Shown here: positions 44,376-52,331 of the stretch, piece after piece | Layout of the letters: every line of letters begins with the position of its first letter | How positions within the stretch are numbered: position 1 is the first letter of the stretch | NCBI GenBank assembly: GCA_025210525.1 | Contig: JAOARP010000053.1 | Coordinates: 233,494-297,493 of the forward strand | Direction of reading: 5' to 3' | Origin: Marinisporobacter sp. | Lineage (GTDB): Bacteria; Bacillota; Clostridia; Peptostreptococcales; Thermotaleaceae | Length of the DNA: 64,000 nt | Position numbers and translations under genes: made by a program | Notes under the pieces: model-generated | Told to the model about the DNA's origin: nothing | Databases searched by the model: none | What the model saw: the letters and a program-made list of their open reading frames with translations, nothing else

Positions 44376-44480
44376 TATTGGCACACAGCGTTAGTTTTGT
44401 GTGCCAATATTTATACCTAAGTCTGTTAGAACAACTAGGTATAAGAAAAAAGTTGTTATAAGTAGTTGTTGTAACAGGCT
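44376..44480 (+). other. Intercistronic stem-loops behind the binding-protein gene
   Basis: TATTGGCACACA pairs with TGTGTGCCAATA (44376-44409, 12 bp). A second stem involves ATACCTA/TAGGTAT, and a third AACAACT/AGTTGTT. Such structures behind binding-protein genes usually protect the upstream mRNA or partly terminate, giving excess binding protein. Confidence 0.5.
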
Positions 44481-44507
44481 TTGATTTCTAGAATAGGGAG
44501 GTTCAAT

Positions 44508-46019
44508 ATGAATGACAATTTATTGGTAGCTATGGCTGGTATCGGTAAAAGATTCGGAGAAAACTGGGTAAATCAAGATGTGGATTTTTCATTGAAATCA
44601 GGAGAAATTCACGCATTACTAGGAGAAAATGGTGCTGGAAAATCTACCTTGATGAATATCTTAGCAGGTGTTTACAAACAAGATGCAGGAGAAATGATGC
44701 TTCATGGAAAAAAAGTCATTCTTACTTCCCCAAGAGATGCTATTTCAAATGGCGTAGGAATGATTCATCAGCATTTTAAGCTAGTAGAGAATTTAACTGC
44801 CAGTGAAAATATTATTTTAGGTTATAAAAAGGGGTTATTTTTAAATAAGAAAAAAATAGAAAAAGATATAAGAGATTTTTCAGAAAAGTATGGTTTGTCT
44901 ATTGACCCAAGTGACTATGTTTATCATATGTCTGTTGGAGAAAAGCAAAGAATAGAAATATTAAAAGCCTTGTATAGAGGAGCAGATATATTGATCTTAG
45001 ATGAGCCTACTGCTGTTTTAACTCCTCAGGAAATAAAGGAATTATTTGATATATTAAGAAAAATGGCAGCTAATGGATGTGGTATTATTATTATTACCCA
45101 CAAAATGAGGGAAGTTATGGATCTTGCAGATCGTATCACAGTACTGCGAAAAGGGGTAAGGGTAGGAACTGTATTAAAGAGTCAAGTAGATGAAAAAGAA
45201 TTAACAGAAATGATGGTTGGAAAGCCAGTATCTGAAAAAAAGATAAAAGATAGAAAAGAAGGAAAAGAAATTGGGTTAGCTATAGAAAATGTAACGATCC
45301 ATAATGACAAGGGAATTACAGCATTAAAAAATATATCCTTCCAGGTGAGAAAGGGAGAAATTGTAGGGATTGCAGGTATTTCTGGAAATGGACAAAAGGA
45401 ATTAGCGGAAGGAATTGCAGGTCTTAGAAAGATGGAAAATGGAGCTATCAAAATAGATGGTGAAGGGGTGGGTGGAAAAACTGTTCGCCAAATTATCGAT
45501 ATGGGACTGAGTTTTGTGCCAGAAGACCGCATCGGTACAGGACTTGTAGGAAGTATGGATCTTACAGACAATCTTATTTTAAAAGATTATAGAAAAGAAA
45601 AAAGAAGAAAAGGATTTTTTATTCAAAAGAAAAAAATAAGGGAAGAGGCAAGAAAGATAGTTGATCGATTTGATATAAAGATTGCAGATATAGATGCGCC
45701 GATTAGTAGTTTATCTGGAGGGAATCTTCAAAAGATCTTATTAGGAAGAGAAATATTAGAAGACCCTAAAGTCTTAATTGCAGCTTATCCTGTTAGGGGA
45801 CTAGATATTGCCACAACAGAAGCTGTGTATGATTTGTTACTTAAGCAAAGAGATCAAGGCTGTGCTGTTTTATTTATCTCTGAAGATTTAGAGCATATTT
45901 TAAGATTATCAGACAGAATTGTTGTATTAGAAGGCGGAAGAGTTACAGGCATTGTAAAACCAGAGGAGACCACTATGGATGAGATTGGTATGATGATGCT
46001 TAGTGGGCAAGTAGGTTAG
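44508..46019 (+). CDS. Nucleoside ABC transporter ATP-binding protein (two ABC domains)
   Basis: ATG 44508 follows GGGAGG; the frame is open from 44481. The ~503-aa protein has two ATPase domains. The first has GENGAGKSTLMNIL and LDEPTAVLTPQE. The second has GISGNGQKEL and LSGGNLQKILLGREI. The second domain has GISGNGQ in place of a full Walker A, as is typical of sugar/nucleoside importers of this class (YufO/NupA type). It energises the two permeases that follow. Confidence 0.93.
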   Translation: MNDNLLVAMAGIGKRFGENWVNQDVDFSLKSGEIHALLGENGAGKSTLMNILAGVYKQDAGEMMLHGKKVILTSPRDAISNGVGMIHQHFKLVENLTASENIILGYKKGLFLNKKKIEKDIRDFSEKYGLSIDPSDYVYHMSVGEKQRIEILKALYRGADILILDEPTAVLTPQEIKELFDILRKMAANGCGIIIITHKMREVMDLADRITVLRKGVRVGTVLKSQVDEKELTEMMVGKPVSEKKIKDRKEGKEIGLAIENVTIHNDKGITALKNISFQVRKGEIVGIAGISGNGQKELAEGIAGLRKMENGAIKIDGEGVGGKTVRQIIDMGLSFVPEDRIGTGLVGSMDLTDNLILKDYRKEKRRKGFFIQKKKIREEARKIVDRFDIKIADIDAPISSLSGGNLQKILLGREILEDPKVLIAAYPVRGLDIATTEAVYDLLLKQRDQGCAVLFISEDLEHILRLSDRIVVLEGGRVTGIVKPEETTMDEIGMMMLSGQVG

Positions 46020-46031
46020 GAGGAGAGAAAG

Positions 46032-47141
46032 ATGACAAAGTTATTAAAAGTAGATAAAAGAAGTATAAGTAGTCCCTATGCTTTAGCTGGTATAAGGACA
46101 GGAAGTATTGCTATAGCTTTGATCATAGGGGCAATATTTCTAATGTTTTCTGGACATTCCCCTATACAAACTTATCTTACTATGGTGGATGGGGCATTTG
46201 GTTCTACTTATGGGATCAATGAAACCATTGTGAAGGCAATTCCTCTTTTGATTGCTACTTTAGCCGTATCGGTTGCTTTTCGCATGAAGCTTTGGAATAT
46301 TGGTGCAGAGGGACAAATTTATGCAGGGGGCATTGTTGCAAGTGGTATTGCATTAAATTTTGGACATTTACCAGCGCTTGCATTGATTCCTATGATGATT
46401 ATAGGAGGGTTTTTAGGAGGCGCTATTTGGGCGATTGTTCCTGCTATTGCTAGAGCATTTTGGGGAACGAATGAGACTATCACTACCTTGATGCTAAATT
46501 ATGTGGGGATTTTATCAGTAGATTATCTTGTTTTTGGACCTTGGAAAGATCCAGATGGGTTTAATTTTCCTATTACAAAGGAATTTAGCGATGCTGCATT
46601 TTTACCGACCTTTGGAAATACTCGCGTTCATATGGGGATTGTGATTGCATTACTTATGGCTTTTATTCTCTATGTTGTTTTAAATAAAACTGTATGGGGA
46701 TATGAATTAAGAGTTGCAGGAGAAAATAGCACAGCAGCAAAATATGCAGGGATGAATGTAGCAAGAAATATTATATTATCTTTATTAGTGAGTGGTGGAA
46801 TTGCAGGAATTGCAGGAATGACAGAAGTATCAGGAATTATTCATAGACTTCAATCTAATTTTTCACCAGGATATGGTTATAGTGCTATTATTATTGCTTG
46901 GTTAGCAAGATTAAATCCTATTGCGGCTGTTTTTGTATCCTTCTTATTTGGGGGATTAGTTGTAGGCGGATATGCAGTACAAACTAGTGGTTTACCAGCG
47001 TCTATTGCTTTGATGCTTCAGGGACTTATATTATTTTGTGTATTAGGTGGAGAATTTTTTACTCAGTATCGTGTAAGCTTAGATAAGAGATTTTTCTCTA
47101 AAAAGGAGGCAAAGATCAATGAACCAAGCTATTGTGATTAG
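46032..47141 (+). CDS. Nucleoside ABC transporter permease 1
   Basis: This 369-aa membrane protein has about nine hydrophobic segments and the branched-chain-amino-acid/ribose permease family fold: KLWNIGAEGQIYAGGI, WGTNETITTLMLNYVG, and YGYSAIIIAWLARLNPIAA. It corresponds to the larger permease (YufP/NupB type). It starts 12 bases after the ATPase gene behind AGGAGGAG and overlaps the second permease by 23 bases. Confidence 0.92.
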   Translation: MTKLLKVDKRSISSPYALAGIRTGSIAIALIIGAIFLMFSGHSPIQTYLTMVDGAFGSTYGINETIVKAIPLLIATLAVSVAFRMKLWNIGAEGQIYAGGIVASGIALNFGHLPALALIPMMIIGGFLGGAIWAIVPAIARAFWGTNETITTLMLNYVGILSVDYLVFGPWKDPDGFNFPITKEFSDAAFLPTFGNTRVHMGIVIALLMAFILYVVLNKTVWGYELRVAGENSTAAKYAGMNVARNIILSLLVSGGIAGIAGMTEVSGIIHRLQSNFSPGYGYSAIIIAWLARLNPIAAVFVSFLFGGLVVGGYAVQTSGLPASIALMLQGLILFCVLGGEFFTQYRVSLDKRFFSKKEAKINEPSYCD

Positions 47142-48051
47142 TACATTATCAGCAGCAGTTATTGCTGGAACGCCTATTCTTTATGCAGCTTTAGGAGAAA
47201 TTATCTGTGAGAAATCTGGAAATTTGAATTTAGGTGTTGAAGGAATGATGCTCATAGGAGCTGTATGTGGTTTTAAAGTAGCCGTTGCCACGAACAATCC
47301 TTGGATGGGATTTATAGCTGCAATGTTAGCAGCAGGACTTTTTTCATTAATCCATGGATTTTTAACTATCACATTAAAATCAAGCCAAGTTGTAAGTGGT
47401 TTAGCCCTTACCATCTTTGGAACGGGGCTCAGTAGTTTTATTGGAAAAAGTATGATTGGGATACCTGCACCTGTAAAATTTGAGAAAATAGGAATTCCTA
47501 TGCTTTCAAAGATTCCTTTTGTAGGACCTATATTTTTTGAACAGGATTTACTTGTATATCTTAGCTATATAATGGTTGCTGTTGTAGGAATTTATTTATA
47601 TAAAACCAATATGGGATTAAAACTAAAAGCTGTTGGAGAAAATCCTGCAGCAGCAGATGCTGTGGGGATATCTGTAAGTAAAATCCAGTATCTACATGTA
47701 TTTATTGGAGGCGTTTTTGCTGGAGCTGGTGGTGCTTATTTATCTCTTGCTTACGCACCTGCATGGCTTGAGAATATGACAGCAGGAAGAGGATGGATTG
47801 CTGTATCCTTAGTAATTTTTGCTTTGTGGAATCCAACAAGGGCCCTTATAGGTTCTTATATATTTGGAGGATTAGATATTTTAGGTTATCGTGCTCAAAC
47901 CTTAGGATTTACTATATCTCCATTCTTTATGAAAATGATGCCATATCTATTTACAGTAGGTGTATTGATCTTTATATCTGCTAAAGCTGGAAATAGAAAT
48001 ATAGCAGCACCAGCAGGACTAGGACTTTCTTATTCGAGGGAAGAAAGATAA
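47119..48051 (+). CDS. Nucleoside ABC transporter permease 2
   Basis: This 310-aa permease (YufQ/NupC type) contains GEIICEKSGNLNLGVEGMMLIGA, SGLALTIFGTGLSSFIG and GRGWIAVSLVIFALWNP. The start lies inside permease 1 with AAAGGAGG as RBS, which suggests translational coupling. A terminator follows 10 bases after the stop, ending the purine operon. Confidence 0.92.
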   Translation: MNQAIVISTLSAAVIAGTPILYAALGEIICEKSGNLNLGVEGMMLIGAVCGFKVAVATNNPWMGFIAAMLAAGLFSLIHGFLTITLKSSQVVSGLALTIFGTGLSSFIGKSMIGIPAPVKFEKIGIPMLSKIPFVGPIFFEQDLLVYLSYIMVAVVGIYLYKTNMGLKLKAVGENPAAADAVGISVSKIQYLHVFIGGVFAGAGGAYLSLAYAPAWLENMTAGRGWIAVSLVIFALWNPTRALIGSYIFGGLDILGYRAQTLGFTISPFFMKMMPYLFTVGVLIFISAKAGNRNIAAPAGLGLSYSREER

Positions 48052-48060
48052 GTTAAAACA

Positions 48061-48106
48061 AAAAACCATTATGGTTATGAACTGTTTCATGGCCGTAATG
48101 GTTTTT
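48061..48106. terminator. Bidirectional terminator between purine operon and cysteine-rich cluster
   Basis: A ~21-bp stem (AAAAACCATTATGG with CCGTAATGGTTTTT, extended by TTATGAA/TTCATGG) has a four-base loop. A/T runs on both sides serve both converging operons. Confidence 0.88.
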
Positions 48107-48109
48107 ATT

Positions 48110-48325
48110 TTAAGTTAAAGGGACTCCTCGATAGGTAGGTTGTGGATAGCGTATTTCCCAAGCTCGAATATAGTTGCTGCTACCACTAGAAGGTTTTTCG
48201 TTAGACCATAGTACACATATGGGAGCAGAGGTAATAGAATCAAATGATAAATCTATAACTCTAGCATTAGTACTTTCAATGGAAAAACGATTGATTTCAT
48301 TGCCAAATAGATCTGTTTGAACCAT
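48110..48325 (-). CDS. Unknown 71-aa protein, possibly the detached C terminus of the clostripain-like peptidase
   Basis: ATG 48325 lies just 2 bases past the stop of the upstream peptidase gene, with AGGATGG as a moderate RBS. The protein looks beta-rich (LFGNEINRFSIEST, APICVLWSNEK, YIRAWEIRYPQP) and has no signal peptide. Its frame stays open 15 bases further upstream, so it overlaps the peptidase end in another frame. Either the two genes are translationally coupled, or a frameshift split one longer protein. No known family is recognised. Confidence 0.55.
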   Translation of the reverse strand: MVQTDLFGNEINRFSIESTNARVIDLSFDSITSAPICVLWSNEKPSSGSSNYIRAWEIRYPQPTYRGVPLT

Positions 48326-48329
48326 GAAT

Positions 48330-49658
48330 TCAATACCATCCTAAGTTCTTAACAATCTGCCAAGCCTGCTTTTCAGTAAAGCATGGATTTTGCTCTAATA
48401 TTACACATATCACACTTCCAATAGGCATCGGTATAGGGGATGATAAAGAAGTATCTATTGATATGTTTTTATAAGCATTATTTTTTGCTCTTGTTTTATT
48501 ACCATTAAGTATTTGCAGCCACTTGTTATCATGGGCGAATAATAAAGGATTGTAATGATGTTTTAGAAGTACATATTGTTGAAGATCTTCTGGTAAATAA
48601 AGACTTGGACCTAGATTTTGATTTTTGGACAATTGGGATAATGGAGGATAGATGACAATGGATTCTAATGTTTTTCTTATATTTAATTCCTTTGGGTATG
48701 TTTTTGGAAATTTACTAGAGATGGTATCTGCCATACCCAAGAGACTGATAAGTGGATAGCCTGGTTTGTAGTGGTACCAATCAGCTAACAGGTCTATAAG
48801 GTTTATATTGTTCTCAATAATGAAATCAGCTATCTTATCTATTTTCTTTTTTAATTGAATAAAAGGCTCTTTTTCAAGGTTTACTGCAATTATATTGTGA
48901 AATATACTGCAGTTTTTATTTACTTTTTTTACAATATTAGTTAAAGTATCTTTGACTTTTAATTCATGGTCTTTTTTTTCTTGTAAGTACCTAATGATTA
49001 AATGACAGGGCAAACCCTCAAGGGGAATATTTTTTAAAGGCCCTATGATATATTTTACTGGCTGATTATAAGTACATGCAAATTCATGCCAAACCTCCAC
49101 AAGATTCATATAGCAGGTATCTAATACCAAACAATCAACTTTCTTAGAAGTGTTTTTTTGACACATAGAAATAGCGTTAATCATCCCTTTTATGCTCATG
49201 ATATATGGAAGGTTATGGGTATAGTCATTCATAGCTCCAGCAAAACCTGCTCCATGTCCAGATAAAATGACCATAATATGATCAGAAGGATAATTTTTAA
49301 TGCCCCATTGAATAAAATCAGAAAGGGTTGCAGGATCTGCCATATTTATATTTTTTAAATCATCAATCAATGAAACTTCTTCATTATGAATGATATATCT
49401 CTTAGTTCCCTCATATTTAGAAGATTGAAATGAAACTTTAGACCGTAAGGTTTTTACTAATTGATGAGGAGCTATGGCCAATTGGATGATAACGTTTATA
49501 TCATTAGAAATAAATTCATTCTTAATTTTTTTAAAGTTTTGGAAGATTTCTGGTGCTAAATCATTGTTTCCATTAGCATAAATCAATAGGGTCCATTTTT
49601 TAGGGTGATTTCTCTTGTTTTTTATTAGATTGTGGAATTTAAACTTTAAATTTTTCAT
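48330..49658 (-). CDS. Clostripain-like C11 family cysteine peptidase
   Basis: This 442-aa protein has the C11/clan CD pattern: WTLLIYANGNNDLAP at about 23-37, the catalytic histidine in IMVILSGHGAGFAGA and the catalytic cysteine in VDCLVLDTCYMNLVEVW. Clostripains cut after arginine or lysine. No signal peptide is visible (basic start KNLKFKFHNLIKNKRNHPKKW), so the protein is probably cytoplasmic or mother-cell located. Neighbouring cysteine-rich genes suggest a role in maturing a spore-surface or other envelope protein; that is inference. RBS AAGGAGGA. Confidence 0.88.
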   Translation of the reverse strand: MKNLKFKFHNLIKNKRNHPKKWTLLIYANGNNDLAPEIFQNFKKIKNEFISNDINVIIQLAIAPHQLVKTLRSKVSFQSSKYEGTKRYIIHNEEVSLIDDLKNINMADPATLSDFIQWGIKNYPSDHIMVILSGHGAGFAGAMNDYTHNLPYIMSIKGMINAISMCQKNTSKKVDCLVLDTCYMNLVEVWHEFACTYNQPVKYIIGPLKNIPLEGLPCHLIIRYLQEKKDHELKVKDTLTNIVKKVNKNCSIFHNIIAVNLEKEPFIQLKKKIDKIADFIIENNINLIDLLADWYHYKPGYPLISLLGMADTISSKFPKTYPKELNIRKTLESIVIYPPLSQLSKNQNLGPSLYLPEDLQQYVLLKHHYNPLLFAHDNKWLQILNGNKTRAKNNAYKNISIDTSLSSPIPMPIGSVICVILEQNPCFTEKQAWQIVKNLGWY

Positions 49659-49699
49659 CAGAGGTCCTCCTTTTTTAGAAAATGAAAAAATATGTAATA

Positions 49700-49730
49700 A
49701 AAAGCAGGAAAAATGAATTTCCTACTTTTT
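49700..49730 (-). terminator. Hairpin after cysteine-rich gene A
   Basis: Read leftward, AAAAGTAGGAAA pairs with TTTCCTGCTTTT around a short loop, then a T-rich stretch. It may partially terminate before the peptidase gene. Confidence 0.6.
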
Positions 49731-49741
49731 CAAGAATTATT

Positions 49742-50095
49742 TTATTGACAACATATACAGTCAGCAGGGAAACAGCAATCAGGACAGCAGTGGCAAGTGA
49801 TATCATATTCTACAGGAGCTGATTCTGGAGATGGAACACAGATGCAGTATTTCCCTTCTGTATTGGTGAGACCAGCAAAGGATTGATTTGAAGAATTTGT
49901 TGCAAAAACGATAGCTCCTCCTATTGCTTGACCATTACATGTTACTTCACCTCTAATAAAACAACATTTAACTTCTTTTACTGTTATTGCACATATGCCA
50001 TCAGCATCTACAAAGGGCATACACTGACCTGGTTCTGGGACTGGACATGTTGCTGTAGTGCAATCACATCTTTGAGCAATACAACCCATAAGCAT
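49742..50095 (-). CDS. Cysteine-rich protein A with carboxypeptidase-regulatory-like core
   Basis: This 117-aa protein has 19 cysteines. The central ~55 residues form a small beta-sandwich pattern, CCFIRGEVTCNGQAIGGAIVFA then GLTNTEGKYCICVP, like carboxypeptidase regulatory-like/transthyretin-type domains. The C terminus ends in clustered cysteines (CHCCPDCCFPADCICC). It is clearly paralogous to the proteins at 51057 and 51651. No signal peptide. A SigK-like promoter precedes it. Such proteins could be disulfide-linked spore-coat or exosporium material. RBS AAAGGAAG. Confidence 0.75.
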   Translation of the reverse strand: MLMGCIAQRCDCTTATCPVPEPGQCMPFVDADGICAITVKEVKCCFIRGEVTCNGQAIGGAIVFATNSSNQSFAGLTNTEGKYCICVPSPESAPVEYDITCHCCPDCCFPADCICCQ

Positions 50096-50141
50096 CTTCC
50101 TTTCAAAGGTGTATTAAAAAAAGTTCTTAAGATTCTTACTT

Positions 50142-50172
50142 TATAGTACGTCCTATTATTTTAAAATGTTAC
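50142..50172 (-). promoter_or_regulatory. SigK-like promoter of cysteine-rich gene A
   Basis: Leftward GTAACA, 16 bases, CGTACTATA. It matches the AC ... CATANNNTA pattern of mother-cell SigK with one mismatch and shares both boxes with the promoters of the two paralogues. It lies in the 87-bp gap before the gene. Confidence 0.55.
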
Positions 50173-50182
50173 AAAATCAATC

Positions 50183-50722
50183 TTATAATAAGATTCCACG
50201 TGATGGAGTTGGAACTTGACAAAGAGGACCACATACATTCATCCATATATCGCTACTGTTCCCAGCTTTAAATCCTATTCTAACTGAACCGATTAGTACT
50301 GATTTCGTTAATCTAAGATCCAGCACAAGTTTGTTTTGTTCATTATTATCAGGACCTGATGGTATATTATCAAATTTTATACCTATACAAGCTGCAGGGT
50401 TTGCATTAGGATTCAGATTTTTGTTGACTACAACATCAGTAGACACTGTACTCGAACTATCTTCAAAAAAAACTGTATAAGAAGAATTAGCTGTATCTAG
50501 TAAAGCTGTGACCTCTTCTTCAGTTGAGCAAAGACAGATAAGAATATTACTCATTTGTTGTGAGTTTGGAAATTTACCTTGAGCATCACGGGGTTCACGT
50601 ACGATTTCATATATAAAATGATCAGATTCTGTTGCAGATGCTGGTGGGGTTGTTAGCTTTATTCTCCAACCCTTTAGGAAATCTGGTGATGGAGGTTGTT
50701 CTCTTAGGCAACCATTAGACAT
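50183..50722 (-). CDS. Unknown beta-rich protein in the cysteine-rich cluster
   Basis: The product is 179 aa, ATG 50722 behind AAAGGAGGAG. It is hydrophilic and beta-rich with few charged repeats. The C-terminal part LIGSVRIGFKAGNSS ... VCGPLCQVPTPSRGILL has a CxxxC pair and may be a conserved end. No signal peptide or membrane segment is seen. I do not recognise the family. It lies between cysteine-rich genes in the same direction with gaps of 83-87 bp. Confidence 0.7.
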   Translation of the reverse strand: MSNGCLREQPPSPDFLKGWRIKLTTPPASATESDHFIYEIVREPRDAQGKFPNSQQMSNILICLCSTEEEVTALLDTANSSYTVFFEDSSSTVSTDVVVNKNLNPNANPAACIGIKFDNIPSGPDNNEQNKLVLDLRLTKSVLIGSVRIGFKAGNSSDIWMNVCGPLCQVPTPSRGILL

Positions 50723-50805
50723 AAATTCTCCTCCTTTTTTCTAATTGATTCTATTCATTATAGGTTCGTTTGCTACAACTTGTTCAAATATAGGTAAACT
50801 ATTTT

Positions 50806-51021
50806 TCATTTTTTAGAGCTAGTTTCTAGATTTACGTATATGTGTTCTCCAGGTTGAGTGACTATGACTTTTTTTGGGTTAACTTTTATTAAGGTTCCGT
50901 TTATTATTTGACTAGCTCTTAATATCTTTAACTCTTGTAAATTATCAGGGATTTCTTCTTTTGATAGATTTCTTAAAATGGATATGCTAGTGGACTTGTT
51001 TTGTGGTAAGGAATGAGACAT
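50806..51021 (-). CDS. Unknown 71-aa protein in the cysteine-rich cluster
   Basis: The protein is small and hydrophilic, with ATG 51021 behind AAAGGAGG. No cysteines or membrane segments are visible. The C-terminal half (GTLIKVNPKKVIVTQPGEHI) looks like a short beta unit. It lies 35 bp after cysteine-rich gene B and is probably co-transcribed. No family is recognised. Confidence 0.65.
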   Translation of the reverse strand: MSHSLPQNKSTSISILRNLSKEEIPDNLQELKILRASQIINGTLIKVNPKKVIVTQPGEHIYVNLETSSKK

Positions 51022-51056
51022 TTTTTAACCTCCTTTTATATTTTTAATAAATGAAA

Positions 51057-51407
51057 TTATCTATTACACCCACAGTTGCAACTAACATCTTCACAACAAT
51101 CTGGACAGCAAAAGCAAGTGATTTTATAGGATTCAGCAATTCCTCTAGCAGGTTCTGGAACACAGATATAGTATTCTCCCTTTCTATTTGTAATGCTAGA
51201 AAAAACACCATTTATTTTGTTTTCTGCAAAAACAATAGCACCTTCTACTGCATTACCATTACATTGAACTAGACCTCTAATAAAACAACAGGTTACTTTT
51301 TTTAAACTTATAAAACAATCAGGAGCCGTTACAAAGGACGGACAATCACATGTATTTGAACAGGATACTTCTACAGGGTTAGGAGATTTTTGAGCAATAC
51401 ATTTCAT
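51057..51407 (-). CDS. Cysteine-rich protein B with carboxypeptidase-regulatory-like core
   Basis: This 116-aa protein has 17 cysteines and aligns along its length with protein A: CCFIRGLVQCNGNAVEGAIVFA, SITNRKGEYYICVP, then CFCCPDCCEDVSCNCGC. The N terminus has a further cysteine group (CSNTCDC). No signal peptide. It is the first gene of the leftward group, with its own SigK-like promoter and AAAGGAGG as RBS. A structural, disulfide-cross-linked role is likely. Confidence 0.75.
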   Translation of the reverse strand: MKCIAQKSPNPVEVSCSNTCDCPSFVTAPDCFISLKKVTCCFIRGLVQCNGNAVEGAIVFAENKINGVFSSITNRKGEYYICVPEPARGIAESYKITCFCCPDCCEDVSCNCGCNR

Positions 51408-51467
51408 AAGAATATCCTCCTTTCTGGGTTTTTTACTTTATGTAAATTAAAAGCTCCTATATGATAT

Positions 51468-51498
51468 TGTATTATGCTTATATTTATATAAGTGTTAC
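51468..51498 (-). promoter_or_regulatory. SigK-like promoter of cysteine-rich gene B
   Basis: Leftward GTAACA, 16 bases, CATAATACA. It matches the AC ... CATANNNTA scheme with one mismatch, and the -35 box is the same as for genes A and C. Confidence 0.55.
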
Positions 51499-51574
51499 AG
51501 GTTTTTGCTAAAAAAGTAATGATGTAAGAGGAAGGATTGAGGTTTTGAAATAAATTAGATATATTAGGGAGTTT

Positions 51575-51604
51575 GTAACAAATTTTATAAGAAGTCATAC
51601 TATA
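51575..51604 (+). promoter_or_regulatory. SigK-like promoter of cysteine-rich gene C
   Basis: Rightward GTAACA, 15 bases, CATACTATA, a full match to AC-N16/17-CATANNNTA. The gene it serves is divergent from A and B but paralogous. Confidence 0.6.
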
Positions 51605-51650
51605 TAGTATTATAGTGTGAAAAAATCATACTTTAAGGAGGGGGATGTCT

Positions 51651-52076
51651 ATGGCACAACAACTCTATTACACTAAAATTGTTATTGAAAATAGTTCTAA
51701 GTGGAGAACCTCTTATATAAAATGTTCAGACAATGATTGTTTTACTTGCAAACCTTTTTGTAAAGTTAAGAAAAAGCCTTCTCACTGTGAATTTATAAAA
51801 GGTCCTGATTGTTGTATAAATAAAAAGAAAATTGATTGTTGTTTTATTCAAGGTAGGGTTTTGTGTGAATTCGATGGATGTCCAGTGTCAGATGCTATTG
51901 TATTTGCAACCAGCAAATCAGACTGTAAGGTTTTTACGGGTATCACCAATAGAAGTGGAGAATACTGTATCTGTGTTCCAAAGGGAGATAGATATATAAT
52001 TAGGTGTTTTTTTTGCACTGAAGATTGTTTTGCATCTGCTCCTTGTATTTGTGGAGAGGTTAATACATGTTGTTAA
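51651..52076 (+). CDS. Cysteine-rich protein C with carboxypeptidase-regulatory-like core
   Basis: ATG 51651 is preferred over 51645 because AAGGAGGGGG needs spacing. The 141-aa protein has 21 cysteines. After a different N-terminal ~55 residues it shares the core DCCFIQGRVLCEFDGCPVSDAIVFA, ITNRSGEYCICVP and a cysteine-rich tail with proteins A and B. It is transcribed divergently from them. The 52077-52241 stretch behind it shows no gene. Confidence 0.75.
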   Translation: MAQQLYYTKIVIENSSKWRTSYIKCSDNDCFTCKPFCKVKKKPSHCEFIKGPDCCINKKKIDCCFIQGRVLCEFDGCPVSDAIVFATSKSDCKVFTGITNRSGEYCICVPKGDRYIIRCFFCTEDCFASAPCICGEVNTCC

Positions 52077-52241
52077 ATATAGAAAATAGATAATTTATTT
52101 TTTTGAATCATTTCAAAAGTATAGGCTTGTGGAAATATATTGAATGGATAAGAAGTGCATAAAAATAGGATAAGTTTATTGTCTAGCAAGGAAAGAATAA
52201 ATATTAAATTTTCTCATGAATATGTTTAGATATAAGTCAGA

Positions 52242-52270
52242 TTGACAATAAAAAGATAGCGTGATAAAAT
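52242..52270 (+). promoter_or_regulatory. Promoter of pyrE
   Basis: TTGACA, 17 bases, TAAAAT, about 60 bp before the start codon. The transcript would begin just upstream of the PyrR site. Confidence 0.75.
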
Positions 52271-52284
52271 TATTAGGGTAAAAA

Positions 52285-52320
52285 AACCTTTAAAAATAGT
52301 CCAGAGAGGCTAACAAGGGA
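52285..52320 (+). promoter_or_regulatory. PyrR-binding RNA site overlapping the pyrE ribosome binding site
   Basis: AGTCCAGAGAGGCT (52298-52311) is an exact PyrR recognition loop, flanked by CCTT and AAGG that close a stem. The 3' arm runs into AAGGGAGGA, the pyrE RBS. No terminator follows, so PyrR with UMP would probably block translation rather than transcription. pyrR is not in the window. Confidence 0.85.
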
Positions 52321-52331
52321 GGACGAAAAAA

